Origin: Marinifilum fragile JCM 15579
GTDB taxonomy: Bacteria > Bacteroidota > Bacteroidia > Bacteroidales > Marinifilaceae
Reading direction: 5' to 3'
DNA length: 64,000 bases
Assembly: GCF_001310955.1 (NCBI RefSeq)
Contig: NZ_BAZX01000006.1
Location: 94,656 to 158,655 of the forward strand
The notes beneath the pieces are model-generated. The model was not told where the DNA came from. It did no database searches and saw nothing but the letters and a program-made list of their open reading frames with translations. Numbering within the stretch: the stretch's first letter is position 1; the number at the start of each line of letters is the position of its first letter. Shown piece by piece: positions 51,868 to 60,198 of the stretch. Made by a program: the position numbers and the translations under genes.

Positions 51868-52506
51868 ATGACGAACTTAGATAAAATAAATAAAAATTTC
51901 CCTGAGGATAGTAGTGAAGAATTAAAGGAACTTAATGTGAATTACCGAATTAAAAAAGAGCATCTGACCAGTAAGTGGGCTGGTGGAACAACTACCGAAT
52001 TGTATATTTTTCCTGAAGACTCTCAATATAAAAATGGAGATTTCCTTTTCAGGATATCAAGCGCGACGGTAGAAATCGAAGAATCAACCTTTACACCATT
52101 GCAGGGAGTTGAACGAATCCTTATGGTACTTGATGGCCAAATACAACTGGAGCATGAACATCATCACAGCAAGCTTTTAGCACCTTTGGATACGGATCAT
52201 TTTCAGGGTGAATGGACAAGCTTTTCGAAAGGAAAATGTACCGACTTTAATCTGATGTGTAAATCGGACACCAAAGGCCAAGTAAAAGGTTTTAATGTTC
52301 TGGAAAATACCGAACAAAAAATTGATATGGATGGTAAAATGAATTTCATTTTTCTTTATAAAGGATTAATTGAAATTAACGGGGCCGGACTGTGCGAAGG
52401 TGATTTGCTCATTGTAGAATCACCATCCTTAAATAATACACTTAAAGCTTTGCAGCAAAGTAAATTTGTGGTGGTTAATATCACAGAGCTAAAATTAAGC
52501 GTTTAA
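51868..52506 (+). CDS. HutD/Ves-family cupin-like protein
   Basis: A 212-residue protein. The HutD/Ves landmarks are KWAGGTTTELYIFPED, FLFRISSATVE, STFTPLQGVERILMVLDG and the His-rich EHEHHHSK loop, consistent with a double-stranded beta-helix (cupin) fold. HutD is associated with histidine utilisation and Ves with cold induction in E. coli; no hut genes are here, so the role is open. Spacers on both sides suggest it is part of the mobile-looking gene array. Confidence 0.8.
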   Translation: MTNLDKINKNFPEDSSEELKELNVNYRIKKEHLTSKWAGGTTTELYIFPEDSQYKNGDFLFRISSATVEIEESTFTPLQGVERILMVLDGQIQLEHEHHHSKLLAPLDTDHFQGEWTSFSKGKCTDFNLMCKSDTKGQVKGFNVLENTEQKIDMDGKMNFIFLYKGLIEINGAGLCEGDLLIVESPSLNNTLKALQQSKFVVVNITELKLSV

Positions 52507-52686
52507 AGCCGATGCTTTATAAATGATCTTGCAGGTGTGCGATTAATGTCATTCGGTTAAGGGTGAATCCTTTCGATAAACATTGCCAAAATTACCCCAA
52601 ACCCCTAAAGGGGCTTGCCCAACGCGCTGTTCCCTTTAGGGAATAAAAGGGTGAGGGGGGCTAAATCTGCTATCTTAATGACATTA

Positions 52687-52780
52687 GGTGCGAGATTCAA
52701 TCGGGTTCTATTTTTTGAACAGAATCACACGAGAGGACTCGTGCGGTAGCATTAGGGAATGCATTTTATATACAAGTTGG
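52687..52780 (+). repeat. Type-2 spacer element, copy 1
   Basis: A 94-base element from GGTGCGAGATTC to ATACAAGTTGG. It contains GTTC(T8-like loop)GAAC and CACGAG-AGGA-CTCGTG hairpins. It ends 28 bases before the GNAT gene. The upstream bases 52507-52686 hold a CCCCTAAAGGGG palindrome near 52610 and nothing else I can name. Confidence 0.8.
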
Positions 52781-52808
52781 CTTAATTGAGATAAACAGAC
52801 TACAACAA

Positions 52809-53540
52809 ATGAATAATCAGGTAATAAATAACTTATACGAACTTTGGGAACAAATTGGCAATATCACCAACAGGATTTCAAAAACAAACAGTTATACCGT
52901 AGTTTCGATGGGTGATTCGGATTGGCCGAACAGAATTTTTAATTTGGAAAATAATGCTGAAACTTTAAGCAAAATTGTACAATTAAGTAGGAAAGAAAAC
53001 GCCCCTGAGATGATAACAATTCCAAAACCAAATGACTTAAGTGGAAATCCCAATCTGGAATTTGTGATGGCGCAAAAAAACATGGCTCTTGATTTAAAAT
53101 TATTCTCAAGTACTACAACTACAAATCCTAACATCAAACAAGTAGTAACAGAAGAGAATGCCATAAGCTTTGCGGAAACAGCATCAAAATCTTTTGGATA
53201 TAAAGTGGACGATCGAGTAATCAATGAAATCCTTAAAAACTCTAAGAACATTAGATTATTTACATATCAAGAAAATAATGAGAGTTTGGGCTGTGGAATT
53301 GTATTTTTTGATTCTCGTAATAATGCAGGATTACACATGATTGGAACACTTCCGAAAGGCAGAGGAAAAGGAGTTGGGAAAAATATGACAGAGCATTTAT
53401 TAATGGAAGCGAAAGAAAATAATGCGAAAATTTGTGTTCTTCATGCTTCAAAAATGGGAGAGCCAATCTATACAAAATTGGGCTTCAAAACATATGGAGA
53501 ACTTGAAACTTATAGAATATTGAAGGAAGGAAATAACTAA
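52809..53540 (+). CDS. GNAT-family N-acetyltransferase
   Basis: A 243-residue acetyltransferase. The N-terminal half looks like a substrate-binding or degenerate GNAT half. The C-terminal half has the acetyl-CoA site: LPKGRGKGVGKNMTEHLLMEA (R-G-K-G-V-G), then KICVLHASKMGEPIYTKLGFKTYG. The substrate is unknown. It follows type-2 spacer copy 1 and is followed by copy 2. Confidence 0.85.
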   Translation: MNNQVINNLYELWEQIGNITNRISKTNSYTVVSMGDSDWPNRIFNLENNAETLSKIVQLSRKENAPEMITIPKPNDLSGNPNLEFVMAQKNMALDLKLFSSTTTTNPNIKQVVTEENAISFAETASKSFGYKVDDRVINEILKNSKNIRLFTYQENNESLGCGIVFFDSRNNAGLHMIGTLPKGRGKGVGKNMTEHLLMEAKENNAKICVLHASKMGEPIYTKLGFKTYGELETYRILKEGNN

Positions 53541-53556
53541 AGCTAACACCCTTGCT

Positions 53557-53650
53557 GGTTCGAGATTCAATCGCGTTCCTTTTTTTGAACAAAACCACAC
53601 GAGAGGACTTGTGCGGTAGCCTTGGGGAATACATTTTATATACAAGTTGG
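53557..53650 (+). repeat. Type-2 spacer element, copy 2
   Basis: A 94-base copy from GGTTCGAGATTC to ATACAAGTTGG with about 83 of 94 positions equal to copy 1 by eye. Differences in the second hairpin keep pairing (CACGAG with CTTGTG, a G-T pair). It ends 23 bases before the VOC gene. Confidence 0.85.
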
Positions 53651-53673
53651 AAGCAATATAAAAATCACAGATC

Positions 53674-54069
53674 ATGAAAGTAACACTAATAAGCATTCCG
53701 GTGCAAGATCAAGAAAAAGCCTTACAATTCTATACAGAGAAATTAGGCTTCCTAAAAAAGAAAGATGAGCCATTAGGAGGTGGTAATCGATGGCTGACCT
53801 TGGTTTCTAAGGATTGGCAGGATGGACCAGAACTCTTATTGGAACCAGCTCCTAATCATTTTGAACCTTCCAAGGTATATCAGGATGCATTAATGGAAGC
53901 AGGGATTCCCTGGACGCAATTTGACGTTGAGGATGTATCTTTCGAATATGAGCGATTGACGAAACTTGGCGTTGAATTCAGTATGAAACCTACTGAAATG
54001 GGAAATGTAAAACTTGCAGTCTTTAATGACACCTGTGGCAATCATATTCAATTGGTGGAAGAGTTGTAA
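53674..54069 (+). CDS. VOC-family (glyoxalase-like) protein
   Basis: A 131-residue protein with the two beta-alpha-beta-beta-beta units of the vicinal oxygen chelate fold: ISIPVQDQEKALQFYTEKLGF at the start, RWLTLV with a strand, and a second unit ending in VFNDTCGNHIQLVEEL. A potential metal ligand Glu lies in the last strand and a Glu/His pair earlier, but the complete glyoxalase I ligand set is not certain. It may be a resistance-type or dioxygenase-like VOC protein. Confidence 0.85.
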   Translation: MKVTLISIPVQDQEKALQFYTEKLGFLKKKDEPLGGGNRWLTLVSKDWQDGPELLLEPAPNHFEPSKVYQDALMEAGIPWTQFDVEDVSFEYERLTKLGVEFSMKPTEMGNVKLAVFNDTCGNHIQLVEEL

Positions 54070-54080
54070 AAAATGTTACT

Positions 54081-54171
54081 GTGTGATTCTATCGTGTTTC
54101 ATTGTTAAGATAGGAGCACATGAGAGAATTGGTGCGGTAGTGAGGGGAATTAGACATTATAGAATTAACTG
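54081..54171 (+). repeat. Type-2 spacer element, copy 3 (diverged)
   Basis: GTGTGATTCTATCGTGTTTC ... GCACATGAGAGAATTGGTGCGGTAG ... GGGGAATTAGACATTATA. Diverged in sequence but with the same order of landmarks (GATTC, GTTTC, the G-C hairpin, GTGCGGTAG, GGGGAAT). It ends about 28 bases before the next gene. Confidence 0.65.
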
Positions 54172-54198
54172 ACAGAATATCAAAAGAAATTATTGAAA

Positions 54199-54561
54199 AT
54201 GTCTGTAATTGATTTCGTCATAATAATAGTAGGATTTGCTGCCATTCTAGGCTGCATTTTTCAATACCGAAAAGCTGTGTTTCTCGGAATCACAGATGAA
54301 GAAATTGAATTTACATGGAAATTGAATAGAATTTCATTAGATAGAGAATCAATTGATGAAATAATTATATCAACTATTCAAGGTAAGTTTATTGCTTACT
54401 ATATAATTACCGATCGGCATAAATTAAAGATTGAAGGTGATCAAATTTCTGAAGAAGAAATAAAAAGTTTTTCAATAAAGAATGACATTACTTTGAAACA
54501 AGAAGAAGCGTGGCATGGAGGCGGAATTCGAACTATTTATGAATCTAAAGAAAAGAAATAA
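54199..54561 (+). CDS. Small membrane-anchored protein of unknown function
   Basis: A 120-residue protein with an N-terminal transmembrane segment (about 3-24, VIDFVIIIVGFAAILGCIF). The rest is a compact alpha/beta region with ELDEIIISTIQGKF-like strands (YYIITDRHKLKIEG), somewhat like a small PH-like or YcxB-like domain. I chose the ATG at 54199; an in-frame TTG two codons up is less likely. It is the last gene with a type-2 spacer ahead of it. Confidence 0.6.
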   Translation: MSVIDFVIIIVGFAAILGCIFQYRKAVFLGITDEEIEFTWKLNRISLDRESIDEIIISTIQGKFIAYYIITDRHKLKIEGDQISEEEIKSFSIKNDITLKQEEAWHGGGIRTIYESKEKK

Positions 54562-54599
54562 AACCCATACTAATGTGCAACACTAGAAGGACAAAATAA

Positions 54600-55328
54600 A
54601 TGGAGAAACTTAAAACAATAGCCAGTTTTGATTTGCCGTATGAAGCTCATTTTGCCAAAGCGAAATTAGAATCTGAAGGAATAAAAGTCTTTTTAAAAGA
54701 TGAACTTACCGTGCAGGTGGATAATTTTATTTCTAATGCCGTTGGTGGAGTCAAATTACAAGTTTTTGAGAGAGATGTTATAAAATCAAATGAGATTCTG
54801 GTGGAAGCTGGATTTCTTAAACCTAAGAATATTGAATCTGATCTTTACGAATCTAATTTATCTAAGCTAACATCTAGAATACCACTAATTGGAAGATTAG
54901 GTTTTGAGATAAGAATACTTGTAATATTGGCAGTTTTAGTGATTGCTGTATTAGTTCCTATTGTACTTTTATCTTTGCCCAGCAAAACAGAATTAATTAC
55001 TGGTGAAACTTGGTATCTGAATATAATTAGATACAATGGGAAATACTATAAACCACAGACAAATGAATTAAAATTGGTATTGTCAAATGGATACTCTGAA
55101 AATATTAAATTCTATGAGGATGGAACGGTTCGGATGCCTGGTTTTAATACGCCTTCAATTGAGGCAAAATGGAAGTTGGAAAATAATAAGCTCGTAATAT
55201 TTGATTCGGACACATTAAACTACATTTATGATGGTAGTTATGACCTGAATGTGAATTCAAATTCAATTTCTCTTACATCTAAATCAACAAAAATAGTAGG
55301 GCGCATTGGGAGAGTTCATATTTTTTGA
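54600..55328 (+). CDS. DUF2007-like membrane protein
   Basis: A 242-residue protein. The N-terminal 70 residues match the DUF2007 putative signal-transducing domain (KTIASFDLPYEAHFAKAKLESEGIKVFLKDE, VGGVKLQVFERD). A transmembrane helix follows at about 102-125 (ILVILAVLVIAVLVPIVLLSL). The C-terminal part (YLNIIRYNGKYYK, IEAKWKLENNKLVIFD) is beta-rich, resembling a lipocalin-like or cyclophilin-like small barrel on the outer side. Function is unknown. It ends the accessory array; after it lies a stretch with GGTTAGCAC and GCGCTTAACGGT near 55340-55395. Confidence 0.7.
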   Translation: MEKLKTIASFDLPYEAHFAKAKLESEGIKVFLKDELTVQVDNFISNAVGGVKLQVFERDVIKSNEILVEAGFLKPKNIESDLYESNLSKLTSRIPLIGRLGFEIRILVILAVLVIAVLVPIVLLSLPSKTELITGETWYLNIIRYNGKYYKPQTNELKLVLSNGYSENIKFYEDGTVRMPGFNTPSIEAKWKLENNKLVIFDSDTLNYIYDGSYDLNVNSNSISLTSKSTKIVGRIGRVHIF

Positions 55329-55434
55329 AGAATCTCAACGGTTAGCACTAGCTTGTAGCTCGTGTATTGCGAAAGCAAAAAGCGCTTAACGGTAAAATAA
55401 AATATTAAGCGAAGCTAAATGCTTCGCTTTTCTT

Positions 55435-56771
55435 TTAAAATCTCTTCAGTAAATATTTGTATCGCAATTGGAATAGTGTACAGCAAATGGATAAACCAAC
55501 CGGAAAGCCAAACCATATTCCTACTGCGCCAAAACCCCATACAAATGCCGATAGATAGCTAAAGGGCAAGGAAATTACAAAGTAAGATACAAAGGTGATC
55601 ATTACGGGAATGCGAGCATCGGCAAATCCTCTGAGTGTTCCTGCCAGTACAATCTGAATGCCATCAACCAACTGAAAAATACTACAAACAACAAGCATTT
55701 GTGCTGCCAGGTTGATTACCGTGTGGTTGTTGGTAAACATCAGTGGCAAAATGTTGCGAGCACCTATAAATACAAGCATTAAAAGTGCACAATACAGGTA
55801 CATCAGATGCATAGCGGTTTTGGTTGCTCTTTTAATGCCAAGACTATTGTTCTCTCCTTTGTAATGACTCACACGAATGGTGGTTCCAGCTCCCAATCCT
55901 TGATAGATCATGAAACCAAGAGTAGAAAGGGTAATGGCAACCTGGTGGGCAGCCAAACCTGTTTCGCTAACCCATCCCATCATGATGCACATAAGCCGAA
56001 AGCACTGGCTTCCATTACCAATTGACCTCCCAAAGGAAGACCAAGCTTCACAATTTGTATGCATTTGTCCCAACAAAATCTGCTTTGTTGGTAAAGTTTT
56101 ACAAAGAATTTGAACTTCTCATTTTTATGGAAGAGCACGATAAAAGCAATGGCCATAAATGTTCTAGCCATTAAGGTTCCTACTCCGGCACCAATAAGAC
56201 CCAACTCGGGTAAGCCCATTTTTCCATACATAAACAGGTAGTTTCCCACTACATTGATTAAGTTGGCCCAAAGCATAATCTTCATTGCTGTTTTGGTGTC
56301 GCCAACCCCCTCGGCAAACTGCTTAAAACCATAAAATATCATCATGGGTACTACCGATATCATAAGAATGGCCAAATAATCTTGCGAGGCTTGCAATATA
56401 GATTCTGGTTGTCCCATATGTGGAATCAGAAAATACAGAATTAGCAACACGGCAGCCAAAGCTACGCCCATAAATGCATTGGCCATTAAACCATTCTTAA
56501 TCCATGATCCGATGGAAGCATAGTCTTTCTCTCCATAGTTTTTTCCGATTAATGGAGTTAATGCAAAGGAATAACCCATTCCAAATATCAAAACCAGGCT
56601 AAACAGGGTGTTGGTAAATGATGCCGCAGCAAAGGGAGTGGTTCCCAATTGACCAATCATTACATTATCGATTAAACCAACTGTAATTTGTCCTGCCTGA
56701 GCGATAATAACCGGAATGCTAAGAGATAGTGTTTTTTTATATTCGGTGGAATGTTGCTTCCAAAATTTCAT
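55435..56771 (-). pseudogene. MATE-family efflux transporter, frameshifted
   Basis: The first frame (56771 to 55980) gives the N-terminal half of a MATE transporter: KTLSLSIPVIIAQAGQITVGLIDNVMIGQLGT, FGMGYSFALTPLIGKNYGEKD and PLGGQLVMEASAFGLC. It ends at a TGA. The overlapping frame continues with MMGWVSETGLAAHQVAITLSTLGFMIYQGLGAGTTIRV (in family order) to 55435. One base missing at about 55984-55988 (AATC expected, ATC seen on the minus strand) joins them as about 445 residues with twelve helices, the normal MATE size. Such transporters export drugs or metabolites using Na+ or H+. It is divergent from a Crp/Fnr gene, which may regulate it. Confidence 0.87.
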
Positions 56772-56878
56772 AGTAAGTATATAATTGATTTGTGTTTCGA
56801 TACTGATTGCTCAGTATTGAAATTCAGTTTTCTGATTTTCCGGCTGCAAATATATTTCGGTCAAAAGGCAAATTGCTT

Positions 56879-56886
56879 TACATTTG
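56879..56886 (+). promoter_or_regulatory. -7 promoter element of the second Crp/Fnr gene
   Basis: TACATTTG fits TAnnTTTG and lies 27 bases before the ATG at 56913. It supports that start over the longer open frame that would reach back to 56751. Confidence 0.55.
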
Positions 56887-56912
56887 TTAAGTCAGAATCA
56901 AAAAATGTTTTT

Positions 56913-57503
56913 ATGAGAAATGCGATTTCCGCTATCGATAGGTATTACAAACTGTCGAAACAAAGCAAAAATTTAATCATTCATGAATTCGAAGAAGTTC
57001 GCATGAAGAAAGGAGAGGTGTTAATTCATGAGAACATTCGCTCGCCTTACCTGTATTTTATTGAAGAAGGAGCAGTAAAGAATCATTATATCGATGAGAA
57101 GGGAAACAAGAAGGTGGTTTGGTTCGGATTTGAAGGCAATATCTGTTTTTCAATGAACTCATACATCAATATTAATTACATACATGAAACAACTGAATTG
57201 CTGGAAGACAGCTTGTTTTACAGGGTGAAAATAAATCATGTAAAAGCATTGTTTAAAGATCATTGTGATTGGGCAAATTGGGGACGATGCTTTATGGAAA
57301 GTGTTTTTATAAATACCATTCATGAGTTGGATGAATTTAAATCGCTGGCCACCAAAGAAAAATACATGAAGCTTATTGAGAACAATCAGGATGTGAAGGA
57401 AAGGGTTCCTTTAAAGGATATCGCTTCCTATTTGGGCGTTTCACCAGTAACCATAAGCAGACTGAGAAAAGAATTGGGCATTCAGGAAAACAAGGATTTG
57501 TAA
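56913..57503 (+). CDS. Crp/Fnr-family transcriptional regulator, divergent from MATE
   Basis: A 196-residue regulator. The cyclic-nucleotide-binding-like beta-roll covers about 25-120 (VRMKKGEVLIHENIRSPYLYFIEEGAVKNHY). The C-terminal helix-turn-helix is LKDIASYLGVSPVTISRLRKELG. No Cys cluster of Fnr type. The ATG at 56913 gives MRNAISAIDRYY, a usual start for Bacteroidota members of this group; the open frame upstream overlaps the MATE start and the promoter and is unlikely. Such regulators often control the adjacent gene, so the MATE transporter is a candidate target. Confidence 0.85.
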   Translation: MRNAISAIDRYYKLSKQSKNLIIHEFEEVRMKKGEVLIHENIRSPYLYFIEEGAVKNHYIDEKGNKKVVWFGFEGNICFSMNSYININYIHETTELLEDSLFYRVKINHVKALFKDHCDWANWGRCFMESVFINTIHELDEFKSLATKEKYMKLIENNQDVKERVPLKDIASYLGVSPVTISRLRKELGIQENKDL

Positions 57504-57515
57504 TATTTGAAGCAT

Positions 57516-58271
57516 ATGCATAGAACCTACCACATTGTAAACGGAGATTGTTTAAAAGAGATGTTTCCCAAAAACATCGAGGGCGAAATAATTGTAGCAC
57601 GCGAATGTTTGGTGGATGGTGATGTATCTGGTGACAGTTTGGATGAGTTATTGCAGCTTAGGGCAAAGTTTATTTGTAGCAAGTATCCTGTAGGTAGCGA
57701 AGAGGAATATCATCAGGGAACTTCAGCAGAACTGAAAAAGATACTGGAGATAAATGAGAAGGATGAGGTGAATCTATGGTTCGAAGATGATCTGTTTTGC
57801 CAGGTGAATTTTTGGTTTTGCTTGAATCTTCTGTTCGAGAACGATAAGAAACAGAACATTTTTCTGGTTCGACCCAATCAAGGGAATGAATACAACTTTG
57901 GCAGAATGAATCAGCAGGACCTATCAGTGGCTTATGAACACAAAATGTTAATCGATGGCAAATCATTGGAACTGTTGGCCAAATTGTGGAGGATGTATCA
58001 GCATGAGAATTGGATGGGGATGCATGAAATTGCTGAACAATTGAAAGAACAATTCCCTTTTTTACTTCCAGCTGTAAATGCACAAATTGATCGTTTGTCA
58101 AAGGGAAAGTATGAAGGCCGACCAAAGGAAAGTTTACGAAAAATAATTAGCGATTTAGAAACTACCGAATTTGCTCCCGTATTTCAGGAGTTTTGCAAAA
58201 GAGAAGAAGTCTATGGTTTCGGCGACTTTCAGGTGCGTGCTCTGCTCGATGAAATCTTAAAGAATAAATAA
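57516..58271 (+). CDS. DUF1835 family protein
   Basis: A 251-residue protein starting HRTYHIVNGDCLKEMFP, the typical DUF1835 N-terminus, and containing GEIIVARECLVDGDVSGDSLDEL and LWFEDDLFCQVNFWFCLNLL. The C-terminal part is helical (WRMYQHENWMGMHEIAEQL). No catalytic role is established for the family. The ATG at 57516 is used; a TTG three codons up is open. It begins about 12 bases after the Crp/Fnr gene, so the two are probably cotranscribed. Confidence 0.82.
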   Translation: MHRTYHIVNGDCLKEMFPKNIEGEIIVARECLVDGDVSGDSLDELLQLRAKFICSKYPVGSEEEYHQGTSAELKKILEINEKDEVNLWFEDDLFCQVNFWFCLNLLFENDKKQNIFLVRPNQGNEYNFGRMNQQDLSVAYEHKMLIDGKSLELLAKLWRMYQHENWMGMHEIAEQLKEQFPFLLPAVNAQIDRLSKGKYEGRPKESLRKIISDLETTEFAPVFQEFCKREEVYGFGDFQVRALLDEILKNK

Positions 58272-58433
58272 CTCTTTTTGTCACTGCTACTTATAATGAT
58301 AAATCCTAAGAAGTAGTAAAAAAATGCCTTCATCCCCATAAAGCCACTTTTTGTCAAGAGTGGGCTAATGATGTGAATCTAAGTTTTAATGTCTGCGTAA
58401 CACACCCTAGCTTACTGCTACCAAAATATGTGT

Positions 58434-58751
58434 ATGAAGAATTGTTGGGAGATAATGCAGTGTGGACGAGAAGAGAATGGTGAGAATGTGAAGGAGATGG
58501 GTGTTTGCCCAGCCGCGCTTCCCAACGAATTTGATGGAGTTCACAATGGACATGCCGGGGGGCGATTTTGTTGGACGATAACAGGAACTTTATGTCATGG
58601 CAAGCCTGGTGGAACTTTTGCGGAGAAATTTCTTACCTGCTTGACTTGTAAATTTTTTAAGTATGTGCAAGATGAGGAGGAGCGGAATTTTAATGTAACT
58701 CCAACACAGGCAAAAGTAAATATTAAGTGTAAACTACTAAATGCGAAATAA
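58434..58751 (+). CDS. Two-CW domain-containing Cys-rich protein
   Basis: A protein of about 105 residues with the CW-type spacing KNCWEIMQCGRE, VCPAA, RFCWTITGTLCHGKPGGTF and FLTCLTCKFFKYVQ. The repeated Cys-Trp and C-x2-C pairs suggest binding of a metal or FeS centre. Proteins of this type are often fused to or beside sensory and signalling proteins in anaerobes; here it stands alone. Start either 58428 or 58434. The upstream gap (58272-58427) shows nothing. Confidence 0.75.
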   Translation: MKNCWEIMQCGREENGENVKEMGVCPAALPNEFDGVHNGHAGGRFCWTITGTLCHGKPGGTFAEKFLTCLTCKFFKYVQDEEERNFNVTPTQAKVNIKCKLLNAK

Positions 58752-58874
58752 AATCAAGAGACAAAAAGAAGTCAATTCTTCCTTTTGTCTCTTTTATATT
58801 TTAGTCTAAGTTCAGTCCTTATATTCTATTCACAACCTTTTGTAATATCCTTTAGCCAGATGAATGATAAATCA

Positions 58875-60017
58875 TTAATGATTTTTGGTTCTTCTGGTAA
58901 AGATCCAAGAGCCAATGATTGCAGTAAATGGTGCAACCAATACCAATCCGAAACTGCCAACCAAGGTATGAAGGATTTCTCCGGAAACATAGTTCAGATT
59001 TAGGATGTTAATCATTGGAGTTCCCTGTGCAATAAATACCATCAAAAGAGCAGAGAAACCTCCTGAATAGGCAAGAAGAAGAGTAGTTGTCATGGTTCCC
59101 ACAACAGCTTTCCCAACTTCGAATCCCGAACGGCGCAATTCTTTTCTGCTGATCTCTTTGTTTGCCTGGTATACTTCTGCCTGAGAAGCTGAAATATCCA
59201 TGGCAATGTCCATTACCGCACCCGAAGAGGAAATGAAAATTCCTGCTAGGAAAATTTCAGTAAGGTTCAGGTAATTGTATCCCGAGTAAAGCAAGGTTTC
59301 CGAAAAAGGTTTAATGGCACCATGAATATTAAAAAGCGTACCAAACAATATGGCCATAATACAAGTGACAGCAACTCCACTCATTGCACCTAAAAAAGCG
59401 CTTAGACCTTTTTTATTGGTACCTGCTACCAAAAATATAATTACCGATGTTAGTAAGGCTACAATAGCCAATGAAAGTGGGATAGGAGGAAAACCTTTTA
59501 GCAATCCTGGCAACAGTAATTTCCATATGGCAATGCCCGCAAACATAAAGGATAACATAGCTTTAACACCTGTCCATCCTGCAAAAGCCACCAAGATGAT
59601 TACAAATAAAGTCAAAAGAAATGCTTCCAACCGAATGCGATAATGATCCACTACGGTGGCACTAATTATTTGCGAGTTATCCTCGTTTAAATTAAGCACG
59701 GTAAGCGTTTTGTCTTTCGGTAAAAAGAATTTATCGAACTCCATTCTTCCTACCAGCTGATTAAATGCAGTTAACTCTTCTCCTTTAAACTTACCGTTTA
59801 GAATCTTGATTTTTAAGCTTTGTGTGCCTGTCTTAATAATACCCGTTTCAACAATTAAACTGTTATCGGTTTCTAAAACCAATGCTCTCACACGAGTCGT
59901 GTTTTTGTCTGCTTGGGTTTCAAAACCATTCGGGAGTAGTACAATTATCAAGCTTAACACGATTAAAAGTACAATCAGAATTAAATCGGATTTTTGAGGA
60001 ATGCTGAATTTAAACAT
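58875..60017 (-). CDS. YibE/F-family membrane protein
   Basis: A 380-residue integral membrane protein. An N-terminal transmembrane helix (about 11-30) precedes an extracytoplasmic domain (about 35-125). Then about seven helices follow (from LEAFLLTLFVIILVAFAGWTG), with the family's ISSSGAVMDIAMDISAS and EVGKAVVGTMTTTLLLAYSGG stretches. YibE/F proteins are of unknown transport or signalling function, often in Firmicutes; a copy in Bacteroidota is less usual. It is followed on the minus strand by no close partner. Confidence 0.85.
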   Translation of the reverse strand: MFKFSIPQKSDLILIVLLIVLSLIIVLLPNGFETQADKNTTRVRALVLETDNSLIVETGIIKTGTQSLKIKILNGKFKGEELTAFNQLVGRMEFDKFFLPKDKTLTVLNLNEDNSQIISATVVDHYRIRLEAFLLTLFVIILVAFAGWTGVKAMLSFMFAGIAIWKLLLPGLLKGFPPIPLSLAIVALLTSVIIFLVAGTNKKGLSAFLGAMSGVAVTCIMAILFGTLFNIHGAIKPFSETLLYSGYNYLNLTEIFLAGIFISSSGAVMDIAMDISASQAEVYQANKEISRKELRRSGFEVGKAVVGTMTTTLLLAYSGGFSALLMVFIAQGTPMINILNLNYVSGEILHTLVGSFGLVLVAPFTAIIGSWIFTRRTKNH

Positions 60018-60163
60018 ATGGCAAATTTAGAAAAGAAAAATGTAGGAGACGCAGATCATTACGACTTTGTATGATTGTTTATGATCTGATGGGTTGAATA
60101 CATTCAAGAGCGATGAAAATTTAGGATTTCAAATCATAAATAATCATGATAATCTACGTCAAA

Positions 60164-60192
60164 GCAAAAAAAAGCCCCGCAATTGCGAGGCT
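60164..60192 (-). terminator. Intrinsic terminator of the alkaline phosphatase gene
   Basis: On the minus strand AGCCTCGC (60192-60185) pairs with GCGGGGCT (60180-60173), with one G-T pair, across AATT, followed by eight or more U residues (60172 downward). It lies seven bases past the stop at 60199. Confidence 0.92.
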
Positions 60193-60198
60193 CATGAA

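Noticed and set aside
56751..56912. Longer N-terminus of the second Crp/Fnr regulator
   Set aside because: The extension overlaps the MATE start codon and the -7 element and encodes hydrophobic sequence unlike the family.
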